Source of the DNA: an uncultured Clostridia bacterium
GTDB lineage: Bacteria; Bacillota; Clostridia; Oscillospirales; Acutalibacteraceae
Direction: 5' to 3'
DNA length: 33,795 nt
Assembly: GCA_947585615.1 (NCBI GenBank)
Contig: CANPXD010000015.1
Location: 1 to 33,795 of the forward strand
A program made the translations under genes and the position numbers. Positions within the stretch are counted from its first letter, which is position 1. The number at the start of each line of letters is the position of its first letter. Shown here piece by piece: positions 1-8,008 of this stretch. Under the pieces are notes generated by a model that was not told the DNA's origin, searched no databases, and saw only the letters and a list, made by a program, of their open reading frames with translations.

Positions 1-68
1 CGTGACGTATTTTAAGGATTTCTCGGTAAAGTTGCTGTATGATCAGTGAAATCATAAAATACGTCACG
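1..68. repeat. 14-bp inverted repeat at the window edge
   Basis: CGTGACGTATTTTA (1-14) and its exact reverse complement (55-68) flank a 40-bp spacer inside the coupling-protein gene. The left arm is the very end of the window, so a fold-back assembly artefact is as likely as a biological repeat. Confidence 0.75.
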
Positions 69-1183
69 GGATTTTCTTCGGGCATAATTACAAATATCGC
101 AGATTTTTCATTGCAGAACTTTTCAGCGTCTATTTCCGTATCAAAACACAAAAGCTGTTCAAGCTCCGAATCAAGGAAAGCGTTAAGTCTTGACAAAGCA
201 GTTGACATTACAGATGCCATTGACTGTTCGGCGGTATTCAGAGCTGCACCTGCAAACCATTTTGCCTTGTGATCATTCGGCAGCATTTCCATTAACTGCT
301 GAAATTGATTTTTGCCCTTATGATTTGAAGGAGCGAGAAGTTCCTGAATGATTTTGAATACTGATACAATATGCCTTTTTTCAGGTTCGCAGAATTCTGC
401 AACCAACAGAATGGTAGCTGTCAACAGACCTTCGGCGGCGTCATAGAAATATGCGTTCTGTCCAAAGCTCGCCTCATCCATGCCGGACAGGATGATGGTC
501 TTGGAGATAATTTTTGCATATTTCTCGGCTTTGGCTTTGTGAACCAACTCTCCGTCTGATTGATATAAATCCATATATTTATTGACAAGGTGCAGAAGAT
601 TATTGCCGTTACTGCGTGTAGGATTTCGCAAATCAATAACCGAAACATTGTAACCGTATTGTTTTGCTATATTGCCGTAATTTCGACAGACATCTCCCTT
701 GGTATCGGTTGAAAGCCAACTCATACCGCTTGCGCAGGCGTACTCGATACACGGATACAGCCAAAAGGCGGTTTTACCTACACCCGCCGCACCAATCATT
801 AAAACATGAACATCGCCTGTTTCAATCATAGCGGTTGTGTTATGATTTGATCCTGTACAGCCTACAACAATGCCTTGAGGCAAAGGTTCTTCAATCATTC
901 TGTTGCCGTTTCTTTTAAATAAAGGCTTTTTAACAATTCGTGTATATGTCGGAGTTTGGTTATTCATAGCCTGTTTACGCCATTTCTCAGGAGTAAACGG
1001 AATATGACGATAAGTTTTTCGTATTTCTGATTTTGTTGCCCACCGAGCAGTACCGTGCTGACCGTCACCGACAGTTTTGGATTTGATGCTGTTAAGGTTA
1101 TAGATATGTGCAAGCAAGGTAATACCGCCGAGCACACAAAACATCACGGCGGCGACTATTGCTAAAGTTGCAATACCGGACAT
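1..1183 (-). CDS. VirD4/TraG-type conjugative coupling ATPase (3' part missing)
   Basis: About 394 codons are visible; the gene runs off the left edge without a stop. The start ATG (1183) has AAGGAG about 10 nt upstream. Residues 1-28 form a hydrophobic membrane segment. A Walker A motif, GAAGVGKT, lies at about 131-138, followed by STDTKGDV at about 158-165, which is typical of VirD4/TraG coupling proteins. These membrane ATPases link the relaxase-DNA complex to the type IV secretion channel. The start overlaps the end of the primase gene by 22 nt, so the two are co-translated. The last residues before the edge (LYREILKIRH) depart from what I remember of the family exactly where an inverted repeat begins, so the final 14 bases may not be genuine. 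The family call is secure; the exact subfamily is not. Confidence 0.9.
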   Translation of the reverse strand, partial: MSGIATLAIVAAVMFCVLGGITLLAHIYNLNSIKSKTVGDGQHGTARWATKSEIRKTYRHIPFTPEKWRKQAMNNQTPTYTRIVKKPLFKRNGNRMIEEPLPQGIVVGCTGSNHNTTAMIETGDVHVLMIGAAGVGKTAFWLYPCIEYACASGMSWLSTDTKGDVCRNYGNIAKQYGYNVSVIDLRNPTRSNGNNLLHLVNKYMDLYQSDGELVHKAKAEKYAKIISKTIILSGMDEASFGQNAYFYDAAEGLLTATILLVAEFCEPEKRHIVSVFKIIQELLAPSNHKGKNQFQQLMEMLPNDHKAKWFAGAALNTAEQSMASVMSTALSRLNAFLDSELEQLLCFDTEIDAEKFCNEKSAIFVIMPEENPVTYFMISLIIQQLYREILKIRH

Positions 1184-2085
1184 TGGTTTTCACTCTCCTT
1201 CATTTTTTCATTAGGCAGTAATAAATCCTCGTTCCAGTCCTTATGGATCGGTACGAGGATTTCTGATTCTATTCCAAGTGCAAATAACTTTGTGCTGATT
1301 CTGTCTGCAGCTGTTTGTCCCGGTTCATCGCTGTCTAAGCACAGATATACTTTTTCTATATGCGGATAATCGTTCAGACATTGAAAAAGCACCCTGTCCG
1401 AAACGGAACAAGATGCTGCGTAACTATGATTTTTCCAGTTTTCTTTGTGCATTGATATGAAGCTTAACATATCTATAGGGGCTTCAAACAGATAGATTTT
1501 ATTGCTTGTGCCATTCCAGTGAAAGCTGTATTCGGGGATACAACTGTCAACATTTCCTTTAAAGGTGCTTGTTTGTCCTGTACCTCGCTTGTGTGCGTGA
1601 CGAGGAACCCCATTTCTATCATATCCTACAAATACCGCATTGTGGTAATCTGCCGATTCATAAATCATATTTTCATTTGCAAATGTTTCAATAATATCTT
1701 CATCAATACCTCTGACATAATGCAAATAGTTTTTTACCCTATCCATATTACGATACGGTTTAGGCAATTCAAACGGTTTCTTTTCTTTAACGACAGGCGG
1801 AGAAATTATGAGCACACCGTTGCAGTTGCCAAGCAGATATTCCATTGCTTCAGGATAAGATTTGTTATAGAACCTGCGGACAAAGTCAATCGCGTCACCG
1901 CCGACTCGGTCATATTGATGAAACCATAGATTACCTCTGATAGTGACCTTCTGTGAACCGTCTTTCCACTCATATTCAGAACCTGAGCGTTTGACAGTTT
2001 CGCCCTGTGATTTCAGCAGAGATACAATATCTGTTCGCCGAGCCTGTGCTTTTTGTTCTTCTGTAAAATGAATATATTTTGACAT
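1162..2085 (-). CDS. Toprim-domain primase-like protein (DUF3991/Toprim type)
   Basis: 307 aa. The N-terminal half (about 1-90) resembles the zinc-binding/DUF3991 part of mobile-element DnaG-like primases, with the segment VGGDAIDFVRRFYN. The C-terminal half is a Toprim fold: IYLFEAPIDMLSF supplies the glutamate (about E201) and VYLCLDSDEPGQTAA the D-x-D pair (about D251, D253). Proteins of this type probably prime or process the transferred strand during conjugation. At 307 aa it is much shorter than DnaG and has no helicase-interaction domain. The SD AAAGGA lies 6 nt before ATG 2085. The gene overlaps the downstream coupling-protein gene and diverges from dinD. The Toprim call is firm; priming activity is inferred. 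Confidence 0.85.
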   Translation of the reverse strand: MSKYIHFTEEQKAQARRTDIVSLLKSQGETVKRSGSEYEWKDGSQKVTIRGNLWFHQYDRVGGDAIDFVRRFYNKSYPEAMEYLLGNCNGVLIISPPVVKEKKPFELPKPYRNMDRVKNYLHYVRGIDEDIIETFANENMIYESADYHNAVFVGYDRNGVPRHAHKRGTGQTSTFKGNVDSCIPEYSFHWNGTSNKIYLFEAPIDMLSFISMHKENWKNHSYAASCSVSDRVLFQCLNDYPHIEKVYLCLDSDEPGQTAADRISTKLFALGIESEILVPIHKDWNEDLLLPNEKMKESENQCPVLQL

Positions 2086-2127
2086 AGGTATTCCTTTCGT
2101 TTTTGCCTTTATTTTTTCAAAATTTTA

Positions 2128-2136
2128 TGATATACT
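2128..2136 (+). promoter_or_regulatory. extended -10 promoter of dinD
   Basis: TGATATACT matches the extended -10 pattern TGnTATAAT and lies about 40 nt before the chosen dinD start. No good -35 and no GAAC-N4-GTTC SOS box is visible nearby. The divergent primase gene must be expressed from the same roughly 90-bp gap, but no clear minus-strand promoter is visible there. Confidence 0.5.
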
Positions 2137-2175
2137 GATAATATAAAAATGCGGAATTGTTGGGGTGATTTTGTT

Positions 2176-3036
2176 ATGAGTAACCTTGTTGCAAAAGAAT
2201 ATAAATGCTTTGAGGATATAAAAAAAGTACGAACAGACGGCTCTGAATACTGGTGTGCCAGAGATTTAGCCGTTGTTTTAGATTACACAAAATGGGAAAA
2301 TTTTCATAAAGTAATCAAGCGTGCAATGATTGCCTGCAAAAACAGCGGAAGAATTGTTGAATACGATTTTCCCGAGGTCAGGAAAATCGTTGCGGCAGGT
2401 GCAACAACAAAACCTAAACTTGATTACGAACTTACAAGATACGCTTGTTATTTGATTGTGCAAAACGGTGATCCCCGAAAAGAAGTCATTGCACTCGGTC
2501 AAACATATTTTGCAATCCAAACATACAGGCAGGAAGTTGCTGACCATTTCAACGAGCTTGATGAGGACAGCAGAAGATTGGTTGTCCGCGGTGATATTAA
2601 GCAATGGAACCAGCTTCTCGCCGAAACCGCAAGAAACAGCGGCGTAATCACAAATGAAGAATTTGCCATTTTTCAAAATGCAGGATATATGGGCTTGTAC
2701 GGCGGAATGACTGTTGACGACATTCATAAAAAGAAAGGTCTTGAAATCGGTCAGAAAATACTTGACTATATGGGCAGTACAGAACTCGTTGCAAACTTAT
2801 TCCGTATTTCTCAAACAGAAGAAAAATTGAGGAAAGACAATGTCAGCGATGCGCAGACAGCTACTGCGGTTCATCATTCTGTAGGCAAAGAAGTACGAAA
2901 AGCCATAGAGGAAATCGGCGGTACAATGCCCGAAGATTTGCCTACTCCGGAAAAAAGCATTGCACAGCTTGAAAAAGAACAAATGGAACTTTTAAAACAA
3001 AAAGCAAAAAACGGACAGCTTATGCTAGACGAATAA
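2176..3036 (+). CDS. dinD: DNA-damage-inducible protein D (DinD family)
   Basis: 286 aa from the ATG at 2176, which has GGGGTGA 7 nt upstream. An earlier in-frame ATG at 2149 lies only about 13 nt after the -10 and has no SD. The N-terminal half carries the Bro/DinD-type segments EYWCARDLAVVLDYTKWENF and LTRYACYLIVQNGDPRKEVIALGQTYFA. The E. coli namesake is SOS-induced and inhibits RecA-type activities; here that role is only inferred from the family. The gene points against all its neighbours, has its own promoter and terminator, and splits the relaxase from the primase/coupling genes, so it looks like inserted cargo. It might modulate recombination or the SOS response when single-stranded DNA enters a recipient. 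Family assignment is confident; function is not. Confidence 0.88.
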   Translation: MSNLVAKEYKCFEDIKKVRTDGSEYWCARDLAVVLDYTKWENFHKVIKRAMIACKNSGRIVEYDFPEVRKIVAAGATTKPKLDYELTRYACYLIVQNGDPRKEVIALGQTYFAIQTYRQEVADHFNELDEDSRRLVVRGDIKQWNQLLAETARNSGVITNEEFAIFQNAGYMGLYGGMTVDDIHKKKGLEIGQKILDYMGSTELVANLFRISQTEEKLRKDNVSDAQTATAVHHSVGKEVRKAIEEIGGTMPEDLPTPEKSIAQLEKEQMELLKQKAKNGQLMLDE

Positions 3037-3043
3037 AATTTCA

Positions 3044-3068
3044 CCCTGCGAAATTTACTTTCGCAGGG
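3044..3068 (+). terminator. rho-independent terminator after dinD
   Basis: CCCTGCGAAA / TTTCGCAGGG is a perfect 10-bp stem with a 5-nt loop followed by TTTTCTT. It sits between the convergent dinD and relaxase genes. On the minus strand the T-tract is weaker (TGAAATTTT), so it may stop both. Confidence 0.9.
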
Positions 3069-3073
3069 TTTTC

Positions 3074-5263
3074 TTATCCCTGTTTCAAACCGTGAGCCTG
3101 CTTTTTTTCATCGATTTTTCTGCGGAGTTTTCGGTCAATTAAAATTTGTTTTCCTCTGCGGTCATCCTCTAAGCGATTTTGTATGATACGGCTGATCTGA
3201 CCAAGCAAGCGGAGTGAACCCAGCGCCGCTGACCAATTACGATTGGATTTTATACTGTGCAATAACTGGTTTGCGTATTGATTGCCGTGTTCAGCTGAAG
3301 CAGTAAGGTATACAATCGCTCTGTCATAGTCACACTCAACCTTTTTGCCATACAAATACAGCTTACCGAGCATATATTCTGCATAGTGACTTCCGTTCTC
3401 AGCGGCGATTTCAAAGTTGTGGATTGCTTTTCTGATATCCTTGACCGAATCCTCTGTAAGCCGTATTTTTCCTGCAAGGTAAGCACCATATGGATTTTTC
3501 TGTCCTGCCGCTTTTTCAAGATATTCTATTGCTTTCTTCAAATCCTGCGGTATCACTTCACCTTTGTATAATAATTTTCCGAGTAAATACTGTGCAGAAA
3601 CAAAACCGCTGTCTGCCGATTCGGTAATAAGTTTAATCGCTTCAGGAATGTTTTGCAAAAATAATTCGCCGTCAAGCAACGCCTTACCGAGAGTGTACTT
3701 TGCATATTTGTTACCCTGTGCGGAGGATTTTCGCAGCAAATCTTCCGCACGGATTAAATCTTGCTCTACATCTTCACCTTTAAGATAAGTTTTACCGAGG
3801 AGGTATTCTGCAAACTCATTGCTCTCTAATGATGATTCTTCCAGCCATCGCAGAGCGTAATCTATATTCTTCGGCACATATTTGCCTTGCAAAAACATCT
3901 TTCCAAGGCGATATTTCGCAACGCCGCATCTGAGTTTCGCAGATTCAATCAGAAAATCAATCGCCGTATTCGGATTGTAATTTTCACTTTCTTTGTCGAG
4001 AAGTTTCTTTGCTTTCTGATAATACTGCCACATCAAAGATGTTTTTTCTTTATCCGTGAGCGGCGGTTCTGTTTCTTCATCGCTCGGCTCGGAATCAGAT
4101 TCAGATTTTTCATCAACATTTTCTTCATCGTCAGCCGTGATTATGCAGTCAGTAACAATATTCATTGCTTCCTGTATAACAGCATTTTTAATAGACTTGA
4201 ATTCCTTGTTTTGCGACAGTGAGACACGCTCCGGCAACTCATCTGTATATGTTTTAATAACAGATTCTCTTTGTTCATACCATAAATCATATAACGCAGA
4301 TATTCGTTCATCGGCGGCAAGCTCGTCCACAATAGAATCAATAATCGACTTGACATCCGCTTTCAGATATCCGTAAACTTTTTTACCTGATGTCTTAGAC
4401 AATCTGTCAGCAAGACTTAAAAGCATTTTTTCGAGCTTTGGATTGTTGTAAACTCCGCTGTTGATTTTTGAAATGACTTCCTCTATTACCTCACGGCTGT
4501 TCAGCCTTAACTCGTTACGGTATTCGGTTTGCTTTTCATAAACGCATAGCAAATCCTGAGCAAAAATATCTTTTGCAAAAGAAGAACGCAGTTTCATTAC
4601 GCCCTCTTTTGAAAGATATGCCTGCTTTTCTTCTGCGGAATAGACCATCAGATGTACATGTGGATGATGGCTTTCATTGTGAAACGCCGCATACCATTTC
4701 AGATTCTGCATCGGGATATGAAAGTTTTCGGATATTAAACTTGTCTGTGAGCGAAGCATATCCCTCCATCGTTCGCCTGTATTAAAACCTAACCGTTCAG
4801 CATCCTCACGGCGAAGGGATATAATAACCGTCCAGACATTACCGCTGTACTGATTTAAGTTTTCGGATACTTCGTTCAGTTTTACCTGTACACCTTCATC
4901 GGTAAAGAGTCCGTGCGTGCCGAATCTCTGCGCTCTCGGACGGGTAGCAATATAATCTGCATATGTTTTTGTCTGCATAACCTCATAGGCATTGTCTTCC
5001 ATTGTTCGTGTAATGAATTCAGAAGCATTGCCTATGGTTGGATTTTTTAGATAATCCTCATACTCCAAACTATCTTTGCTGTCGGGAAAATCCTTGAGTA
5101 TTTTTTGAATGAACTGCTGTTGCTTCACGGAAGAATGTGCAAATTTTAAAGACTCATCTATTTTGTCTACGCCTTCACGGGTAGCAATATATTTTGCATA
5201 ACCACCGACAGACTGCCGTGCATTCGGTTTCAGATATTTAAATTTTGTAATCAGCTTCGCCAT
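3074..5263 (-). CDS. MobP-type relaxase fused to Sel1-like repeats
   Basis: 729 aa. The N-terminal 240 residues form a HUH relaxase. There are two YIATR segments (about 25-29 and 104-108), RPRAQRFGTHGLF, and the metal-binding triad HHPHVH at about 199-204. This matches the MobP3-type relaxases of Firmicute mobile elements, which nick oriT and pilot the strand. A linker is followed by an acidic stretch (about 390-410). Then come six or seven Sel1-like repeats of about 36 residues from about 430 to 690, each with A-x-Y-x-L-G-K followed by G and an AI-x-x-L helix. The C-terminus is basic. Sel1 repeats are protein-protein scaffolds, probably for relaxosome or coupling partners. The start ATG lies 3 nt after the MobC stop with a weak SD, implying translational coupling. 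The catalytic tyrosine is probably in the first 30 residues (Y10, Y22 or Y25), not proven. Confidence 0.92.
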   Translation of the reverse strand: MAKLITKFKYLKPNARQSVGGYAKYIATREGVDKIDESLKFAHSSVKQQQFIQKILKDFPDSKDSLEYEDYLKNPTIGNASEFITRTMEDNAYEVMQTKTYADYIATRPRAQRFGTHGLFTDEGVQVKLNEVSENLNQYSGNVWTVIISLRREDAERLGFNTGERWRDMLRSQTSLISENFHIPMQNLKWYAAFHNESHHPHVHLMVYSAEEKQAYLSKEGVMKLRSSFAKDIFAQDLLCVYEKQTEYRNELRLNSREVIEEVISKINSGVYNNPKLEKMLLSLADRLSKTSGKKVYGYLKADVKSIIDSIVDELAADERISALYDLWYEQRESVIKTYTDELPERVSLSQNKEFKSIKNAVIQEAMNIVTDCIITADDEENVDEKSESDSEPSDEETEPPLTDKEKTSLMWQYYQKAKKLLDKESENYNPNTAIDFLIESAKLRCGVAKYRLGKMFLQGKYVPKNIDYALRWLEESSLESNEFAEYLLGKTYLKGEDVEQDLIRAEDLLRKSSAQGNKYAKYTLGKALLDGELFLQNIPEAIKLITESADSGFVSAQYLLGKLLYKGEVIPQDLKKAIEYLEKAAGQKNPYGAYLAGKIRLTEDSVKDIRKAIHNFEIAAENGSHYAEYMLGKLYLYGKKVECDYDRAIVYLTASAEHGNQYANQLLHSIKSNRNWSAALGSLRLLGQISRIIQNRLEDDRRGKQILIDRKLRRKIDEKKQAHGLKQG

Positions 5264-5266
5264 AGC

Positions 5267-5674
5267 TTATTCTTTCTGCCAATCAAAAGCATCTTCAAAC
5301 GAGAACCTGCCGTTGAGTCGTTTAACTTCTTCCACACATTCACCGCGCAAGCGTTCCAGCGATAACGGATCAATATCATTCGTTGCCGCAATAAGATTTT
5401 GCATAATCGCAATCTCAACTGAGAGCTTAAATAACATTTTGCTGTGCTTGTTATCGCTTTCGGCAACAATACTTTTCATATTAGACAGAAATGCGTTTGG
5501 CAGATAGGATGTGTCCTCGTCTGCCGTAACATGACCGACATAATACTGAATGGCCCGTTCAATAAATTCCGACTGACTTTTGCATTTATCTTTTCTGTAA
5601 TTGTTCTTTACAAGCTCCAATGTGCTTGGATATGCCCATAGTAGAAACTTTTTCTTATCTTTTGGTGCAGGCAT
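5267..5674 (-). CDS. MobC-like relaxosome accessory protein
   Basis: 135 aa from ATG 5674, chosen because GGAGGTG lies 5 nt upstream; an ATG 18 nt earlier lacks a ribosome site. The N-terminus MPAPKDKKKFLLWAYPSTLELVKN followed by KSQSEFIERAIQYYVGH looks like a ribbon-helix-helix DNA-binding fold. The C-terminal half is helical (LERLRGECVEEVKRLNG). Such small proteins bind near oriT and help the relaxase open the nick region. Its position directly upstream of the relaxase and next to the non-coding oriT candidate supports that role. No MobC family hit can be proven by eye. Confidence 0.78.
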   Translation of the reverse strand: MPAPKDKKKFLLWAYPSTLELVKNNYRKDKCKSQSEFIERAIQYYVGHVTADEDTSYLPNAFLSNMKSIVAESDNKHSKMLFKLSVEIAIMQNLIAATNDIDPLSLERLRGECVEEVKRLNGRFSFEDAFDWQKE

Positions 5675-5742
5675 AACTTCACCTCCATTCAAAAATTACA
5701 ACCGCTGTCAATACTGCCGTAAATACGGTGGTTATCTGTATT

Positions 5743-5891
5743 GCAACCCATCTATTTAGGCTGTACCTATATCAGCAACCCACCTTGAAAATATGCGTAT
5801 TAAATCTCCTAAAATGCCCTAACGGTCGGCGTTGCCGTCCGATGTGAACCGAGAGGTGGGAGCGTAAGCAACCCACCTCTCTTTCTCCTGC
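5743..5891. other. candidate origin of transfer (oriT)
   Basis: The stretch 5675-6053 has no convincing gene. It holds GCAACCCA three times in the same orientation (5743, 5775, 5868; the last two as GCAACCCACC). It also holds a 10-bp inverted repeat GAGAGGTGGG / CCCACCTCTC (5851-5860, 5872-5881), followed 3 nt later by TCTCCTGC (5884-5891). That octamer fits 7 of 8 positions of the IncP nick consensus YATCCTGY, with the nick expected after G5890 on the plus strand. In RP4 an inverted repeat also lies 5' of nic on the nicked strand. A smaller palindrome, CCGTA-AA-TACGG, is at 5717-5728 and GTCGG/CCGAC at 5988-6005. The location next to mobC-relaxase supports the call; the exact nick is inferred. 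Confidence 0.6.
5851..5881. repeat. inverted repeat in the oriT candidate
   Basis: A perfect 10-bp stem (GAGAGGTGGG / CCCACCTCTC) with an 11-nt loop. No T-run follows on either strand, so it is not a terminator; it more likely is a relaxase or MobC binding site. Confidence 0.8.
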
Positions 5892-6053
5892 TTGATTATC
5901 GACCCTGTAACATCTCAGAGAAACCCTGCTGTTACATTTATTTTCGTTTCGCCTAAAATTGCCTGAATTTTGCCGCAATGCTTTTCAGTCGGTTACTTTC
6001 CCGACCTCAACGCCAAAGCCTTTATACAGGGCGACACGGTGGCTCACAGGCGG

Positions 6054-6716
6054 TCACATCTGCATAGTAAAATCATCGGTTTCATCTTCGGATTCAAAAT
6101 CAATCGCCTTACCTGCAAGAGCATTGTTGAATATCTCTTTATCAGTTTCGAGTATTAAATCCGATTTGAGTTTTACCTTATGCACAGCGTCCGCAACATC
6201 TTCAAGGTTATGCACTCTCCAAGAATTATCGCTGCTGTCGCATACACTGACTGTTTCATTTTCTAAATCGAATTCAATCAATGCTGATATTCGATTATCG
6301 TTTGGCATCGTATTGCAAAGAACTGAAAAGACAGGAGCGTTGACAGGATGATTATCGGAGAAATATTCATGAGCCACTGTATCGACAGTTTTGCTCTTGT
6401 AACCGTATTCTAACATCTCGCAGTAACGGCAGGCAGCATCATAAAAAGTATTATTAAATTCATCCGTAAAATGATAATCGTCAAAATCATCATGCAGATG
6501 ATAAACCGCAAAGCAGTTTTCCGTCTGACGCAGCTCTGCATTTTCTCTTTCTACTAAAGACTCTATATCTGTCTTTAATTTTTCGGGAACATAATTTTCG
6601 TAGAGCATATCAAGCGCTGACGACAATTCGGCATCTAAAGTTTTATCCTGTTCGAGCAAAATTTCTTTCAGTGCTGCAAGGCGGTGATTGCTGTATTCAA
6701 TTTTAATATCAGCCAT
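6054..6716 (-). CDS. Unknown ICE protein with DUF6103-like N-terminus
   Basis: 220 aa. The first 60 residues (IKIEYSNHRLAALKEIL, then LDAELSSALDMLYENYVPEKL) match the pattern of the small protein encoded just upstream, so the two share an N-terminal domain. The remainder is acidic and rich in aromatic residues, with no motif I recognise. It ends with ESEDETDDFTMQM, part of a tail type shared by several ICE proteins. The start ATG overlaps the upstream stop by 8 nt (ATGGCTGA). It is the last gene before the oriT region and no terminator is visible after it. Function unknown; a relaxosome or establishment role would be a guess from position. Confidence 0.75.
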   Translation of the reverse strand: MADIKIEYSNHRLAALKEILLEQDKTLDAELSSALDMLYENYVPEKLKTDIESLVERENAELRQTENCFAVYHLHDDFDDYHFTDEFNNTFYDAACRYCEMLEYGYKSKTVDTVAHEYFSDNHPVNAPVFSVLCNTMPNDNRISALIEFDLENETVSVCDSSDNSWRVHNLEDVADAVHKVKLKSDLILETDKEIFNNALAGKAIDFESEDETDDFTMQM

Positions 6717-6927
6717 TGTTTTTTATCTCCTTTTTAGAAGTCGGTGCATAACCTTCGGATTTCATTGATATGAAATCACGGACACCTGACGGAACGTTTT
6801 TGTTAAACAAAGTATCAAGCATTTTGATAACCTCATTATCAAGGCATGTGCCTTTCTGTTCGAGATACAGTTTCATTGCATTCAGTTTTTCCTCATCGTA
6901 GGAAATATTGATTGTTGCTTTCTTCAA
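6709..6927 (-). CDS. DUF6103-type small protein (TTG start)
   Basis: 72 aa. The start is TTG at 6927: GAGGTG lies 6 nt before it, and the protein then begins MKKATINISYDEEKLNAMK, as I recall for this family. Longer readings would run into the upstream gene. The conserved shape is a short strand, a helix, then LDNEVIKMLDTLFNKNVPSGVRDFI. No catalytic residues are apparent; a small regulatory or DNA-binding role is possible. It lies 10 nt after the DUF6329 gene and overlaps the next gene by 8 nt. Confidence 0.75.
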   Translation of the reverse strand: MKKATINISYDEEKLNAMKLYLEQKGTCLDNEVIKMLDTLFNKNVPSGVRDFISMKSEGYAPTSKKEIKNNG

Positions 6928-6937
6928 ATCTAACACC

Positions 6938-8008
6938 TCACATAGAAATATTTTCGCCGAGCTGTTCTGCCGTCCATCTCTGCTCGTCTTCACTGCAATT
7001 ACGCATATCCACCGGATCAAGATTCATATCGGCGAACTCAGTTTTATCAATGCAGCAGTTTTGCAGACTTCCGTTTTTCATTGTACAGTCATAAAATTTT
7101 GCACTTGTAAAATCGCTGTGCGTAAATATTGCACGGTCAAGATCGCAGGCAACATACTCAGCATTTTTAAATTCGGATTCTTCTGCAATAACATTCGACA
7201 ATTTGCAGTTCTGAAACCTCGTACCATTAAAAAGAGTAAAGCAGAGTGATGCCCGTCTTAAATCCGTATTTACAAATTTAGCACCGTCAAAAACAGCATT
7301 GATTAAATTCTTGCCTGAAAGATTCAAATCCTTAATCAGGCAGTTTGAAAAATCTGCCTGTTCACCGCCCGCATCATGAAGCCATAAGATATGCTTTGCA
7401 CATATGATTTCAACTTCTTCGGAATTCAGTCTGCGAAGGTTTTCTTCATCTTCCTGCCGCAAATATGGCTCGGAAATTGTAACAGTACAGCCATCGTCAA
7501 AAAATTCAATATCGTCAATCTCATCTCTGTCTGAGAGCATATCCATAAATAAATCATCGTTGAATTCATTGTGACAGCAGAGATTTCTCACCTCGTCAAA
7601 ATCAATTCTGTACTGGCAGTCAAGCTGACCGTTTAAAGCTTTCTGCACATACTTGTCTGCAAGCCATCGCATTTCATCTGCGTGTGCAGTCAGCGACGGA
7701 TATTGCTCCTGCTGTACAAGCTTTCGTGCACACGGAAGATAGGCGCTGTAACGGGCATAGGAACTACCCTCGGATTCCACGATAATGCCGTCATCCCTTT
7801 CTTCACAAAGCACCAACAGACAATGGTTTACGCCATCGTTGTCCTGATACATATGGTCGATATTTTCAAGAATAAAATCATAATCGTTCAGCAGATTCTG
7901 AGAGAAATGATCAAACCAATCGGCAGACAACTCCACAGTTTTATCTATCACACAGGGGTTTGTTTCAATTTCCGAATCTTTTCTGCGGAAAGGTATATTA
8001 ATTTTCAT
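6938..8008 (-). CDS. DUF6329-like protein with C-terminal pentapeptide repeats
   Basis: 356 aa. The N-terminal part (about 1-215) matches my memory of an ICE-specific domain, DUF6329: MKINIPFRRKDSEIETNPCVIDKTV and LLVLCEERDDGIIVESEGSSYARY. From about 225 to 340 the sequence becomes pentapeptide-like (ADFSN, KNLIN, AVFDG, AKFVN, TDLRR, ASLCF and so on), predicting a right-handed beta-helix. Pentapeptide proteins such as Qnr and MfpA mimic DNA and bind gyrase, so a DNA-mimic or anti-restriction role is conceivable. It ends in GENISM. The start overlaps the NlpC/P60 stop by 4 nt (ATGA), so it is in the same transcript. Fold is well supported; activity is not. Confidence 0.82.
   Translation of the reverse strand: MKINIPFRRKDSEIETNPCVIDKTVELSADWFDHFSQNLLNDYDFILENIDHMYQDNDGVNHCLLVLCEERDDGIIVESEGSSYARYSAYLPCARKLVQQEQYPSLTAHADEMRWLADKYVQKALNGQLDCQYRIDFDEVRNLCCHNEFNDDLFMDMLSDRDEIDDIEFFDDGCTVTISEPYLRQEDEENLRRLNSEEVEIICAKHILWLHDAGGEQADFSNCLIKDLNLSGKNLINAVFDGAKFVNTDLRRASLCFTLFNGTRFQNCKLSNVIAEESEFKNAEYVACDLDRAIFTHSDFTSAKFYDCTMKNGSLQNCCIDKTEFADMNLDPVDMRNCSEDEQRWTAEQLGENISM

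Noticed and set aside
2086-2175. SOS box controlling dinD
   Set aside because: No GAAC-N4-GTTC-like palindrome is found in the gap; only the extended -10 can be supported.
5772-5978. Minus-strand ORF of 68 codons in the oriT region
   Set aside because: Arg/Cys-rich random-looking protein, no ribosome site, and it covers the inverted repeat; the stretch is better read as non-coding oriT.
5959-6351. Plus-strand ORF overlapping the DUF6103-like gene
   Set aside because: Serine/leucine-rich shadow of a coupled minus-strand gene, no SD, opposite to the operon.
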